Notes: generated by a model from the sequence alone, not told the origin. Shown: positions 1 to 8,674, counted from the stretch's first letter. The stretch: DNA of 64,000 nt from Asticcacaulis sp. YBE204 (GCF_000495855.1 NZ_AWGF01000009.1:124001-188000), one strand, 5' to 3'. A program made the numbers and translations.

Positions 1-1
1 C

Positions 2-1795
2 CGGGTCGAACTCGACGCCGATCAGGCCGTCATTTACGGCGTTTTCGATAATGTCGATGTACGCTCCGAGGTCACCGTCGACGATTTCCAGACCGATTTC
101 AGACAGGCGTCTCTGCGCCTTCGCCACCAACTGACCCCGCATTGGGGGCTGGACATCGCGCTCGGTTCGTCGCGCTCGAAACTCGATAATTTCAAGGAGC
201 TGACGGTTCAGATCGACCGTTTCAATGTCGATGGCTACAGTTTCGATATCCGCGGCAGCGGCCAGGCACGGCCCGTGATCAACTATGGATTCGATGTCAC
301 CGATGCGGGCAGCTGGTACTTTGGGCCGCTGGTGACGCAATCGGGTGGCAGCGGCGCGGCGGGGCCTGAGATTCGGTTGCGTCCCAACTATGTACGTAAC
401 GACCACGATATCGCCAAGACCATTGTCACCTACGATCCGGGTGGCGTCTGGCGGCTGGAAACCGGGCTGGAGCTGAAACGCTACGCCTATACGTCGATGG
501 GGTCGCGCTATGTCGAGGGCGAGGCCAATTTCCCGGCTCCCGCCAACGGCCTTTCCGGTCTGACGACTCTGTTCTGCGGCATGGGGACGATCGACCCGCC
601 GGGCGGGACGCCGCGCTGCTGGCAGGTTCCGGATATAGACGCCTTCGTCAGGGCCTACGACCTGCTGTCCAATGACGGGCGCACGGCGCTGTCCACGACG
701 CCGCCGTCGGCGCGCGGTCTCAATCAGTCGGTAGTCGAAAACGATGCCGCCCTTTATACGCGTCTGCATTTCCGCACAACGTGGCAAGGCGTGCCCCTGC
801 GTGGCGATTTGGGTTTCCGGCAGGTGCGCACCCATCAGGCCTCGCGGTTCTTCAGCAACGTGCCGGCCGACACCGACCCCAGCCGGTTCGTCCTGACGCG
901 GGTTTCGCGCGTCTATAACGACTTTCTCCCCTCCTTCAACCTGACGGCGGAATGGCGGCCCGATACACTGCTGCGCTTCAGCGCGGCGAAGATCATGACG
1001 CGACCACCGCTGTCGACCATCGCGGCGGCGACCACGGTCTCGGTCAATGGCGGGCGGCGGCAGGTGACGACCGGCAATCCACTGATCGAGCCGATCCGCG
1101 CCACCAGCTTCGACCTGGCCTGGGAGTGGTATCCGTCGCGGGACACGGCGGCGTCGGTGTCGTTGTTCTACAAGGATATTTCGACCTATATCCAGACCCT
1201 GACCTATGTGGCGCCGTACCGCGTGACCGGTTTACCCGAAGAACTCCTGCAATATAGCGGCGTGTCGCCCGACGACGATTTCCATATCATCAGCGTCGTC
1301 AATACGCCGGGCGGGCCGTTGCAGGGCGCCGAGATCAACTATCAGACGCGGTTCACGGCTCTGCCGGGGCTTTGGTCCGGTCTGGGGATGAAGCTCAGCT
1401 ATACCTACGTCATCAGTCGCATCAATTACGACCTCAGTCCGGTGTCGGACGTCCGTTTGCGAACCGACCTGATCAATATTTCGCGCAACGCCTACAATGG
1501 CACGGTCTATTACGCCAAAGGGCCGATGCAGGTACGTTTGTCGGCCAGCTACCGCGACCGCTTCCTGATCAACGTGCCGGGATCGTGGAACACCGACGCC
1601 AGCGGTACGGAGCCTGCCACCTACTGGGATGTGTCGGCCAGTTATCGCCTGCGTCCCGGCCTGACCTTGTCCCTCGAAGGGCTGAACCTGACGCACGAAG
1701 GCGTCGAGACCTGGGACCGGACCAGCGCGCATCTGCTCAGCGGGACCAATTTCGCCGGACGACAGTTTTTCATCGGGCTGCGCTATCGGAATTAA
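2..1795 (+). CDS. TonB-dependent outer-membrane receptor, C-terminal part (5' end outside window)
   Basis: The frame is open from base 2 with no start codon that has a ribosome-binding site, so this is the last 597 residues of a larger protein. The repeated short alternating segments rich in aromatic residues (for example SFDLAWEWYPSRDTAASVSLFYKDI) are amphipathic beta strands. The end (FAGRQFFIGLRYRN) is the usual closing strand of a TonB-dependent barrel, although the final residue is Asn rather than an aromatic. Such receptors import large substrates using proton motive force through TonB-ExbBD. The plug domain lies upstream, so the substrate cannot be read here. The neighbouring xylan genes suggest an oligosaccharide (inference). 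Confidence 0.88.
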   Translation, partial: RVELDADQAVIYGVFDNVDVRSEVTVDDFQTDFRQASLRLRHQLTPHWGLDIALGSSRSKLDNFKELTVQIDRFNVDGYSFDIRGSGQARPVINYGFDVTDAGSWYFGPLVTQSGGSGAAGPEIRLRPNYVRNDHDIAKTIVTYDPGGVWRLETGLELKRYAYTSMGSRYVEGEANFPAPANGLSGLTTLFCGMGTIDPPGGTPRCWQVPDIDAFVRAYDLLSNDGRTALSTTPPSARGLNQSVVENDAALYTRLHFRTTWQGVPLRGDLGFRQVRTHQASRFFSNVPADTDPSRFVLTRVSRVYNDFLPSFNLTAEWRPDTLLRFSAAKIMTRPPLSTIAAATTVSVNGGRRQVTTGNPLIEPIRATSFDLAWEWYPSRDTAASVSLFYKDISTYIQTLTYVAPYRVTGLPEELLQYSGVSPDDDFHIISVVNTPGGPLQGAEINYQTRFTALPGLWSGLGMKLSYTYVISRINYDLSPVSDVRLRTDLINISRNAYNGTVYYAKGPMQVRLSASYRDRFLINVPGSWNTDASGTEPATYWDVSASYRLRPGLTLSLEGLNLTHEGVETWDRTSAHLLSGTNFAGRQFFIGLRYRN

Positions 1796-1943
1796 AACCT
1801 TGTTATGATGTCGGTTTTCGATCGTGAACGCGTCTACAGGATAAGAGATATATGCAAACCGACAGGCGAACGATTTGCAGAGCGATGCCATGCGTGCATT
1901 TATAATACTATTGATTCAGTTGAATAAATGCCTTGATTCGGGC
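1796..1943. other. Intergenic region between the receptor and the GH3 promoter
   Basis: No coding potential, no T-tailed hairpin and no tRNA is visible. It becomes AT-rich towards the promoter at 1944-1972. Transcription from the upstream receptor could read through because no clear terminator is present. Confidence 0.5.
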
Positions 1944-1972
1944 TTGTTTTTCAAAAAAGTTAGCGCTAACAT
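1944..1972 (+). promoter_or_regulatory. Promoter with embedded GTTAGCGCTAAC operator (site 1), upstream of GH3-xylD
   Basis: TTGTTT (1944-1949) and TAACAT (1967-1972) are separated by 17 bp, a plausible sigma-70-type promoter. The perfect 12-bp palindrome GTTAGCGCTAAC lies at 1959-1970, so its right half forms most of the -10 box. A bound repressor would block polymerase. The same palindrome with the same flanks (AAAAA before, A after) recurs at 8691 and 56235. Its central GCGC resembles LacI-family operators, and the half-site agrees with my recollection of the Caulobacter XylR operator (established knowledge, from memory). The repressor gene is not in this window. Confidence 0.75.
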
Positions 1973-2101
1973 TTGTCGCAACCCCACCAGCACAATCGCG
2001 CTGCTGGCAATGAAATAATATACAGGGACGAGCCAGTCATGACGTCAACAGACGAGACGAACGCGCTGTGAAAGCCGTAGACCGCCTTGCGCGGTCAAGA
2101 C

Positions 2102-2177
2102 CGATGTCCGCCAAAATTCCAGCTCCCCGTTGGACACCTTGCGGGGCGGACACTCCCTCCAGATCGATGTCCGCCCC
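2102..2177 (+). promoter_or_regulatory. Possible alternative hairpins in the GH3 leader
   Basis: The 11-bp direct repeat CGATGTCCGCC occurs at 2102-2112 and 2165-2175. Between them GGGGCGGAC (2143-2151) can pair either with upstream GTCCGCC (2106-2112) or, over 9 bp, with downstream GTCCGCCCC (2169-2177). The second stem is followed by a pyrimidine- and T-rich stretch (2178-2197). Two mutually exclusive stems, one before a T-rich run and close to the start codon, look like an attenuator or start-site switch. This is inferred from pairing only; no ligand class is recognised. Confidence 0.35.
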
Positions 2178-2218
2178 CATCTTTTACTTTTTCAGACTTC
2201 GTTTTTCCGAGGCCGTTC

Positions 2219-4894
2219 ATGAAAACCACCCCCCTGTCGAAGCCGCTCGCGGTCCTGCTCGGTCTGAGCATGGTCTGTACCCCCGTTGTTGCCCAGACGC
2301 CGCCAAAACCTGCTGCCGCCGAGGTCAGGCCGCCGTATCTTAACGCGCAGGCAACCGCGCAGGCGCGGGCGGTGGATATCGTGTCGCGCCTGACGCTTGA
2401 GGAAAAAGCGGCGCAGATTCAGCATAATGCCCCCGCGATTTCGCGTCTGGGTATCCCGGCCTATAACTGGTGGAATGAGGGTCTGCATGGGGTGGCGCGC
2501 GCCGGAGACGCGACGGTCTTCCCTCAGGCGATCGGTATGGCCGCGACCTGGGACACGCCGCTCATTCATCAGGTCGGCGATGTCATTGCGACGGAGTTTC
2601 GGGCCAAGTATCTCAAGACGCGCGGCAAGGACGGTGGTTCGGGCGGGTATCGCGGCCTGACCGTGTGGTCGCCGAACGTCAATATCTTCCGTGATCCGCG
2701 CTGGGGCCGGGGACAGGAAACCTATGGCGAAGACCCGTTCCTGACCTCGCGCATGGGGGTATCCTTCATCAAGGGCCTTCAGGGCGACGATCCGAAACAC
2801 CCTAAAACGGCGGCGGTCATCAAGCATCTGGCCGTACACTCCGGCCCCGAAGCCGACCGCCACGTCGAGGATATCCATCCCTCGAAGCGCGACGAGGTCG
2901 ACACCTATCTGCCCGCCTTCTATGCCGGGGTGACCGAGGCGCGCGTCGAAGGCGTCATGTGCGCCTATAATGCCGTCAACGACGTTCCGGCCTGCGGTTA
3001 CACGCCCTATATGCGCGATCTCCTGAAAACCCAGTGGGGCTTCAAGGGGCATATCGTGTCCGACTGCGCCGCCGTGGCCGACTTCTATCTGCCGACCTCG
3101 CACGCCTATGTCAAAACGCCGGAAGAGGCGGTGGCCTCGGCCATGAAGGCGGGCACCGACCTGATCTGCGACTTCGTGTCGAACAAGACGACCGATCCGC
3201 AAACGACGGTCAATGCGGTCAAGCAAGGTCTGATCAGCGAAGCCGAACTCGACACCGCCCTGATCCGCCTGTTCGAGGTCCGCTATCGCCTCGGTCTGCT
3301 CGATGCGCCGGAACTGGGCGCTTTTGCCGCTATCACGGACAAGAATTTCGACACCCCCGCCCAGCGCGAACTTAACTTAAAAACCGCCGAAAAGTCGCTG
3401 GTTTTGCTGAAGAATGACGGCCTTTTACCGTTGAAGGGCACACCGAAACGCATCGCCGTCATCGGTCCGAATGCCGACAGCGTCGATGCTCTGGTCGGCA
3501 ATTATAACGGCACGCCGTCGAAGCCGATTACCGTCTATGCCGGGATCAAGGCGCGCTTCCCCGACGCCGAAGTGACCTATATCGAAGGTACGGGCTGGGT
3601 GGCGCCGCCGCTTCAGGACGTACCCGACAACGTGCTGTGCCTGGACGCCGCCTGCGCCGAAAAGGGCCTGAAATTCGAGGAGTTCAAGGGGCCGAAGCTG
3701 GAAGGGGCAGCGGTCGCCACGAAAACCGACGCCAACGCCAAATTCAGCTGGGGCCGACCCAACCGTGAAGCACGCGAAAGCTCGACGCGCTGGAGCGGCT
3801 ATATCAAGGCCGAAGAAAGCGGCGCGCACCGCTTTCGCTTTACCGGCGACGACGGGTACCGTGTCTTCATCGACGACAAACTGATCGCCGATGTGTGGGA
3901 CATCGCCTGGCCGACGTCGGACAGCGACGTCCATCTCGAGGCGGGCAAGACCTACAAGCTGCGCGTCGAAGCCGTGCAGCGCGGCACCCGCGAAGACCAG
4001 AAATTCCAGTGGAGTCGCCCCAGCGCCGGGGGTGAAAAGGCCGTCGCGGCGGCGAAAGACGCCGATCTGATCGTCTTTGCGGCGGGTCTGACCTCGCGCC
4101 TTGAGGGCGAAGAAATGCGCGTGGCGGCCCCCGGTTTCGCGGGCGGCGACCGCACCTCGCTCGACCTGCCGGCGCCGCAGCAAAAGATGATCGAGCAACT
4201 GCATGCCACCGGCAAACCGGTCGTGCTGGTGCTGATGAACGGCAGCGCCATGAGCGTCAACTGGGCCGACAAGAACCTGCCCGCCATCATCGAGGCCTGG
4301 TATCCGGGCGGCGAGGGCGGTCGCGCCATTGCCAACCTGATCGCCGGGGATTTCAGCCCCGCAGGCCGCCTGCCGCTGACCTTCTATAAGTCCGCCGATC
4401 AGTTGCCGCCGTTCAAGGACTATTCGATGAACGGGCGCACCTACCGTTATTTCACCGGCGAGGCGCTCTATCCGTTCGGTTACGGCCTCAGCTACACGAC
4501 CTTCGCCTACGGCAAGCCGGTGCTGAGTGCTAAAAGCGTCAAGGCGGGCGGGGAGGTCAAGGTCACGGTCAGCGTCACCAATAGCGGCCAGCGCGACGGC
4601 GACGAAGTGGTCCAGCTTTACGTCAAACGGGCCGTCGCCGGTGCGCCGGTGCGGGCTTTGAAAGGCTTCCAGCGCATCAGCCTCAAGGCGGGTGAAACCA
4701 AAAAGGTCACCTTTACGGTCGACGCCAAGGCCATGAGCGTGGTCGATGCCAACGGCCAGCGTCAGGTCGAGGCCGGGCCGGTCGAGCTGTGGATCGGCGG
4801 CGGACAGCCGGACGCCCGTAAAGACCTCAAACCGGCGGCCGGAACCGCGGCGACCGTCACCGTGACGGGCCGCAAGACTATCGGAGCTTTCTAA
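2219..4894 (+). CDS. Exported GH3 glycoside hydrolase with PA14 insert (beta-xylosidase/beta-glucosidase type)
   Basis: This 891-residue enzyme should release terminal sugars from oligosaccharides in the periplasm or outside the cell. The ATG at 2219 is chosen because a signal peptide (residues 1 to about 26, ending VVAQ) follows at once; an in-frame extension to 2087 would bury it. The N-terminal barrel carries the KH pair (VIKHLAVHSG) and the nucleophile Asp282 in VSDCAAV. SDC instead of SDW is typical of the xylosidase/arabinofuranosidase side of GH3. A PA14 domain (about residues 510-640, RFTGDDGYRVFIDD) interrupts the second domain, and a fibronectin-III-like domain closes the protein. 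The stop codon abuts the xylD start, which supports action on xylosides, but beta-glucosidase activity is not excluded. Confidence 0.9.
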   Translation: MKTTPLSKPLAVLLGLSMVCTPVVAQTPPKPAAAEVRPPYLNAQATAQARAVDIVSRLTLEEKAAQIQHNAPAISRLGIPAYNWWNEGLHGVARAGDATVFPQAIGMAATWDTPLIHQVGDVIATEFRAKYLKTRGKDGGSGGYRGLTVWSPNVNIFRDPRWGRGQETYGEDPFLTSRMGVSFIKGLQGDDPKHPKTAAVIKHLAVHSGPEADRHVEDIHPSKRDEVDTYLPAFYAGVTEARVEGVMCAYNAVNDVPACGYTPYMRDLLKTQWGFKGHIVSDCAAVADFYLPTSHAYVKTPEEAVASAMKAGTDLICDFVSNKTTDPQTTVNAVKQGLISEAELDTALIRLFEVRYRLGLLDAPELGAFAAITDKNFDTPAQRELNLKTAEKSLVLLKNDGLLPLKGTPKRIAVIGPNADSVDALVGNYNGTPSKPITVYAGIKARFPDAEVTYIEGTGWVAPPLQDVPDNVLCLDAACAEKGLKFEEFKGPKLEGAAVATKTDANAKFSWGRPNREARESSTRWSGYIKAEESGAHRFRFTGDDGYRVFIDDKLIADVWDIAWPTSDSDVHLEAGKTYKLRVEAVQRGTREDQKFQWSRPSAGGEKAVAAAKDADLIVFAAGLTSRLEGEEMRVAAPGFAGGDRTSLDLPAPQQKMIEQLHATGKPVVLVLMNGSAMSVNWADKNLPAIIEAWYPGGEGGRAIANLIAGDFSPAGRLPLTFYKSADQLPPFKDYSMNGRTYRYFTGEALYPFGYGLSYTTFAYGKPVLSAKSVKAGGEVKVTVSVTNSGQRDGDEVVQLYVKRAVAGAPVRALKGFQRISLKAGETKKVTFTVDAKAMSVVDANGQRQVEAGPVELWIGGGQPDARKDLKPAAGTAATVTVTGRKTIGAF

Positions 4895-6679
4895 ATGACG
4901 CGTAAACCCGCGACCGCCAACGGTCGCTTTCGCTCGCAGGAATGGTTCGAAGCCCCCGGCCATATCGACATGGCGGCTTTGTACCTTGAGCGGTTCATGA
5001 ACTACGGCATCACGCCGCAGGAACTGCGCTCGGGCCGTCCGATCATCGGCATCGCCCAAACGGGGTCGGACCTCAGCCCGTGCAACCGCATCCATCTGGA
5101 ACTGGCCAAACGCACCCGCGATGGCATCCGCGATGCGGGCGGCATCTGCATGGAGTTTCCTTGCCACCCGATCTTCGAGAACTGCCGCCGTCCCACGGCG
5201 GCGGTGGACCGCAACCTCAGCTATATGACGCTGGTCGAGATTCTGCACGGTTATCCGATCGACGCCGTGGTCCTGACGACCGGCTGCGACAAGACGACCC
5301 CGGCAGGGATCATGGCGGCTACCGCCGTGGATATACCGGCCATCGTTCTCAGCGGCGGGCCGATGCTCGACGGGCACCACGACGGCGAACTGGTCGGCTC
5401 CGGCACGGTCATCTGGCGCTCGCGCCGGGCACTGGCGGCGGGCAAGATCACCGAGGACGAGTTCCTTGAGGCGGCCTGCGCCTCGGCCCCGTCGTCGGGC
5501 CATTGCAACACCATGGGCACGGCCTCGACCATGAACGCGGTCGCCGAGACCATGGGCCTGTCGCTGCCCGGCTGTTCGGCCATTCCCGCGCCCTACCGCG
5601 AGCGCGGTCAAATGGCCTATGAGACCGGTCGTCGCGTCGTCGAAATGGCCTATGAAGACCTCAAGCCGTCGAAAATTCTGACCAAGGCCTCGTTCACCAA
5701 CGCCATTGCCGCCGTCGCGGCGCTGGGCGGCTCGACCAATGCTCAGCCGCACATCGTGGCTATGGCGCGTCACGCGGGCGTCGAATTGACGGAAGCCGAC
5801 TGGATGGCGGCCTATGACATCCCGCTGATCCTCAATATGCAGCCGGCAGGCAAGTATCTGGGTGAACGCTTCCACCGCGCGGGTGGCGTCCCGGCGATCC
5901 ATGTGGAATTGCTCAAAGAAAATATCATCGACGGCACGGCGGCGACCATCACCGGCAAGACCCTGGCCGAAAACGTCGCCGGTCGCGAAACGCGCGACCG
6001 CGAAATGATCCGCACGATTGCCGAGCCGATGATGGAGCGCGCGGGTTTCCTTGTGCTGAAAGGCAATCTGTTCGATTTCGCCATCATGAAGACCAGCGTC
6101 ATCAGCGACGAGTTCCGTCAGCGGTACCTGTCTGAACCGGGGCAGGAGAATATCTTCGAGGGCAAGGCCTTCGTCTTCGACGGCTCCGACGACTATCATC
6201 ACCGCATCAACGATCCGGCGCTGGGCATCGACGAGCGCTCGATCCTCGTCATTCGCGGGTCCGGCCCGGTCGGCTGGCCCGGTTCGGCCGAGGTGGTCAA
6301 CATGCAGCCGCCCGATCATCTGCTGAAGCGTGGTGTCACGTCCTTGCCGACCATCGGCGACGGGCGTCAGTCGGGCACGGCGGATTCGCCGTCGATCCTC
6401 AATGCGTCGCCTGAAAGCGCCGTCGGCGGCGGTCTGGCGTGGCTGCGCACGGGGGATGTGATCCGTATCGACCTCAATACGGGGGCCTGCAACATGCTGG
6501 TCGGCGACGAAGAGATCGCCGCGCGTAAAGCCGACGGTATTCCGCCGGTACCGGAATCGGCGACTATGTGGCAGGAAATCTACCGTCAGACCGTCGGACA
6601 ACTCCACACCGGCGCGGTTATGGAACCGGCGCTCAAATATACGAAGATCGCCGACAAAATGCCCCGGCATAATCACTAG
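4895..6679 (+). CDS. xylD: D-xylonate dehydratase (IlvD/Edd family)
   Basis: This enzyme converts D-xylonate to 2-keto-3-deoxy-xylonate in the cytoplasm, the third step of the non-phosphorylating (Weimberg) xylose pathway of Caulobacter. The 594 residues match the Caulobacter enzyme almost throughout by memory (for example YLERFMNYGITP, TGCDKTTPAGIMAAT and the ending PRHNH). Iron-sulfur ligands are Cys63 (SPCNR), Cys131 (TGCDK) and Cys204 (GHCNTMG), each three residues later than the positions I recall for that enzyme. The start directly follows the GH3 stop with no spacer, so translation is probably coupled and control comes from the promoter at 1944. The other Weimberg genes are not in the window. 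Confidence 0.93.
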   Translation: MTRKPATANGRFRSQEWFEAPGHIDMAALYLERFMNYGITPQELRSGRPIIGIAQTGSDLSPCNRIHLELAKRTRDGIRDAGGICMEFPCHPIFENCRRPTAAVDRNLSYMTLVEILHGYPIDAVVLTTGCDKTTPAGIMAATAVDIPAIVLSGGPMLDGHHDGELVGSGTVIWRSRRALAAGKITEDEFLEAACASAPSSGHCNTMGTASTMNAVAETMGLSLPGCSAIPAPYRERGQMAYETGRRVVEMAYEDLKPSKILTKASFTNAIAAVAALGGSTNAQPHIVAMARHAGVELTEADWMAAYDIPLILNMQPAGKYLGERFHRAGGVPAIHVELLKENIIDGTAATITGKTLAENVAGRETRDREMIRTIAEPMMERAGFLVLKGNLFDFAIMKTSVISDEFRQRYLSEPGQENIFEGKAFVFDGSDDYHHRINDPALGIDERSILVIRGSGPVGWPGSAEVVNMQPPDHLLKRGVTSLPTIGDGRQSGTADSPSILNASPESAVGGGLAWLRTGDVIRIDLNTGACNMLVGDEEIAARKADGIPPVPESATMWQEIYRQTVGQLHTGAVMEPALKYTKIADKMPRHNH

Positions 6680-6708
6680 TTTTCAGGATTAGGTCTGAGT
6701 ATTGAATC

Positions 6709-6740
6709 TGTTGCGGCGCAACAATGATACCGCTATCATT
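6709..6740 (+). promoter_or_regulatory. Two adjoining inverted repeats upstream of the sugar symporter
   Basis: TGTTGC-GGC-GCAACA (6709-6723) is followed at once by AATGATA-CCGC-TATCATT (6723-6740), with 6-bp and 7-bp perfect arms. The second has a central CpG, as in LacI-family operators, but differs from the GTTAGCGCTAAC sites. Both lie in the 219-bp gap between xylD and the symporter start and are candidate operators for a separate level of control. Confidence 0.5.
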
Positions 6741-6828
6741 TTGCGCTTGCCAGATCGAAAATTTAAGGCAGATTACAGCGGCCCAAGCGTCGAATTAAAA
6801 GACAAGAACGCCTGGGCGGGGACTAAAA

Positions 6829-6838
6829 CGCTATCATT
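6829..6838 (+). promoter_or_regulatory. Second copy of the CGCTATCATT half-site
   Basis: CGCTATCATT repeats exactly the right half of the inverted repeat at 6723-6740, 98 bp downstream and 61 bp before the symporter ATG. It may be an auxiliary half-site for the same protein. Confidence 0.35.
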
Positions 6839-6898
6839 CAGGGCGTGCGCCGAGACCTGTCGATAAGGGGGACTGCGCGCAGGCAGAAGGGACATTCC

Positions 6899-8344
6899 AT
6901 GACCTCTTCGCAGGGGAGAATTAACACCGGGCTCGTGCTCGGGCTGGCCGTCGGCGCCTCGCTCGGCGGGCTGCTGTTCGGCTACGACACCGCCGTCATT
7001 TCCGGCGCCGAACAATCGATCAAGTTCAATTTCGTCGTGCCGCACACCGACTGGTCGGTCGATTTCAAGAACACAGTGCACGGTTTTGCCGTCGGTATCG
7101 CGCTTCTGGGCTGCGTCATCGGCTCGGCCATCGCCGGGCCGCTGGCGACTGCGCTGGGTCGTCGCGCCGGGATGCTGATCGCCGCGTCGCTGTTCTTCGT
7201 CTCTTCGCTGCTGTCGGCCTTTCCGGAGACCCTGCTGGCCCCGGTCGGGCAGATGGGGACCGAGGCCATCTGGCCGTTCCTGATCTACCGCACCTTCGGT
7301 GGCATCGCCATCGGTATGGCCTCGCTGATTTCGCCGATGTACATCTCCGAAATTGCCCCGGCCAAACAACGCGGCCTGTTCGTTTCGCTGGAACAGATCG
7401 CCATCGTGGTCGGCATCACGCTGGTCTATTTCGTCAATATGCAGATCGCCCGGATGGGCGGCAGTGACGACACCTGGCTGCACGCCGTGGGCTGGCGCTA
7501 CATGCTGGCCTCGTGCGCCATTCCCGCCGCCATCTTCTTCGTTGCCGCGCTTATCATGCCCGACACGCCGCGCTGGTACATGCTGAAAGGCAAGGAAGAC
7601 AAGGCCCGCGAGGTTCTGTCGAAAGCCAATCCGGCCAACGAGGTCGAAACCACGCTCAATGAGATCCGCGGTAGCCTGACCCAGCATTCGGGCAAACTCC
7701 TGTCGTTCGGTTTCGGCGTTCTCGCCGTAGGTATCCTGCTCTCGGTCTTTCAACAGGTCGTCGGCATCAATGCGGTGCTCTATTACGCGCCGACCATGTT
7801 CGAGAACCTTGGTCTGGGCAAGGACGCGGCCATGCTCAATACGGTGATCATGGGGATCGCCATGGTGGTCTTCACCGTCATCGCCCTGTTCACCGTCGAT
7901 CACTGGGGCCGCAAGCCGCTGCTGATCCTTGGTTCCGTCGTCATGGCGGCGTCGCTGATTTTCCTGGGTATCCTCTATCAGACGCAAAATCCCGCCGAAC
8001 AGCCGGGCATTATCTATCTGATCGTTGCCATCACCTATATCGCCGGGTTCTCGCTGTCGTGGGGGCCGATCGTTTGGGTCATGCTGGCGGAAATGTTCCC
8101 CAATTCGATCAAGGGCAAGGCCATGTCGGTCGCCGTCGCCGCCCAGTGGATCGCCAACTTCATCGTCTCGCAGACCTTCCCGATGATGGACGGCAACCCA
8201 CAGCTCATTGCCGCCTTCAACCACGGCTTTTCGTTCTACGTTTACGGGGCCTGTTCGATCCTGTCGGGCCTGTTCGTGTGGAAGTTCGTGCCGGAAACCA
8301 AGGGCCGCACACTCGAAGCCATCGAGCATCTCTGGAAGAAATAA
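6899..8344 (+). CDS. MFS sugar porter, XylE-like sugar:H+ symporter
   Basis: This 481-residue inner-membrane protein has about 12 membrane segments and should import a monosaccharide with a proton. Sugar-porter signatures are present: GGLLFGYDTAVISG in the first segment, a GRRAG loop after segment 2, PDTPRWYM before the central loop, QQVVGINAVLYYAP in segment 7 and PETKGRTLE at the end. The ATG at 6899 is used because AAGGGA lies just upstream; an upstream GTG at 6845 would add 18 residues without membrane character. The neighbours GH3 and xylD point to D-xylose as substrate (inference from context). A terminator follows directly. Confidence 0.9.
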   Translation: MTSSQGRINTGLVLGLAVGASLGGLLFGYDTAVISGAEQSIKFNFVVPHTDWSVDFKNTVHGFAVGIALLGCVIGSAIAGPLATALGRRAGMLIAASLFFVSSLLSAFPETLLAPVGQMGTEAIWPFLIYRTFGGIAIGMASLISPMYISEIAPAKQRGLFVSLEQIAIVVGITLVYFVNMQIARMGGSDDTWLHAVGWRYMLASCAIPAAIFFVAALIMPDTPRWYMLKGKEDKAREVLSKANPANEVETTLNEIRGSLTQHSGKLLSFGFGVLAVGILLSVFQQVVGINAVLYYAPTMFENLGLGKDAAMLNTVIMGIAMVVFTVIALFTVDHWGRKPLLILGSVVMAASLIFLGILYQTQNPAEQPGIIYLIVAITYIAGFSLSWGPIVWVMLAEMFPNSIKGKAMSVAVAAQWIANFIVSQTFPMMDGNPQLIAAFNHGFSFYVYGACSILSGLFVWKFVPETKGRTLEAIEHLWKK

Positions 8345-8368
8345 GCTCTGTAAAACTTAAATTTAAGG

Positions 8369-8401
8369 ACAGCGGCACCTAAACGGGGCCGCTGTTTTTT
8401 T
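8369..8401 (+). terminator. Rho-independent terminator after the sugar symporter
   Basis: ACAGCGGC (8369-8376) pairs with GCCGCTGT (8388-8395), followed by a run of seven T (8395-8401). It closes the xylose transcription unit. Confidence 0.9.
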
Positions 8402-8674
8402 GCGCGTGTTACCCGCGTGAAATTTTTTTTGCAAACCTTTGTCTGAAATCCGGATGCCGCCCGTCTTACTGAATGCAGGCCCCTATTAATGCTGATCTTG
8501 CAGAATAATGGGGGTGTGGCGATATATTGATACGTATTGCTAAAATTTAAATATCATTTACTCAATTATTGAATAATTGAGTAAATTTCTGTGCGTGATG
8601 TGTAAATTTGTTGTTGTTTTTAAGCAACTAATTGTTTTTAAGTTTAAAATATGTTCACATTGAAATTTATCAAC
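8402..8674. other. AT-rich intergenic region before the large TonB receptor promoter
   Basis: No gene is visible. From about 8525 the sequence is much more AT-rich than its surroundings and contains the 31-bp palindrome listed separately. Such a region could be an upstream activator or nucleoid-protein site. Confidence 0.5.
8556..8586. promoter_or_regulatory. 31-bp perfect AT-rich palindrome
   Basis: Arms of 15 bp (8556-8570 and 8572-8586) are perfect inverted repeats around a single central G; the outer arm reads ATTTACTCAATTATT. It lies about 90 bp upstream of the -35 box of the receptor promoter. It lacks the GC stem and T tail of a terminator, so a dimeric DNA-binding protein is the likeliest reader. 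The regulator is unknown. Confidence 0.55.

Noticed and set aside
2087-2218. An N-terminal extension of GH3 starting at 2087.
   Set aside because: It would place 44 Cys/Pro-rich residues before a clear signal peptide, and the region holds paired leader repeats instead.
3425-6676. A 1083-codon open frame on the minus strand opposite GH3 and xylD.
   Set aside because: It mirrors two well-conserved plus-strand genes; its translation is rich in Arg, His and Asp with no domain. Such long antisense frames are normal in GC-rich coding DNA.
8356-8367. CTTAAATTTAAG palindrome as an operator.
   Set aside because: It is a simple AT palindrome between a stop codon and a terminator stem, where control of initiation is unlikely.
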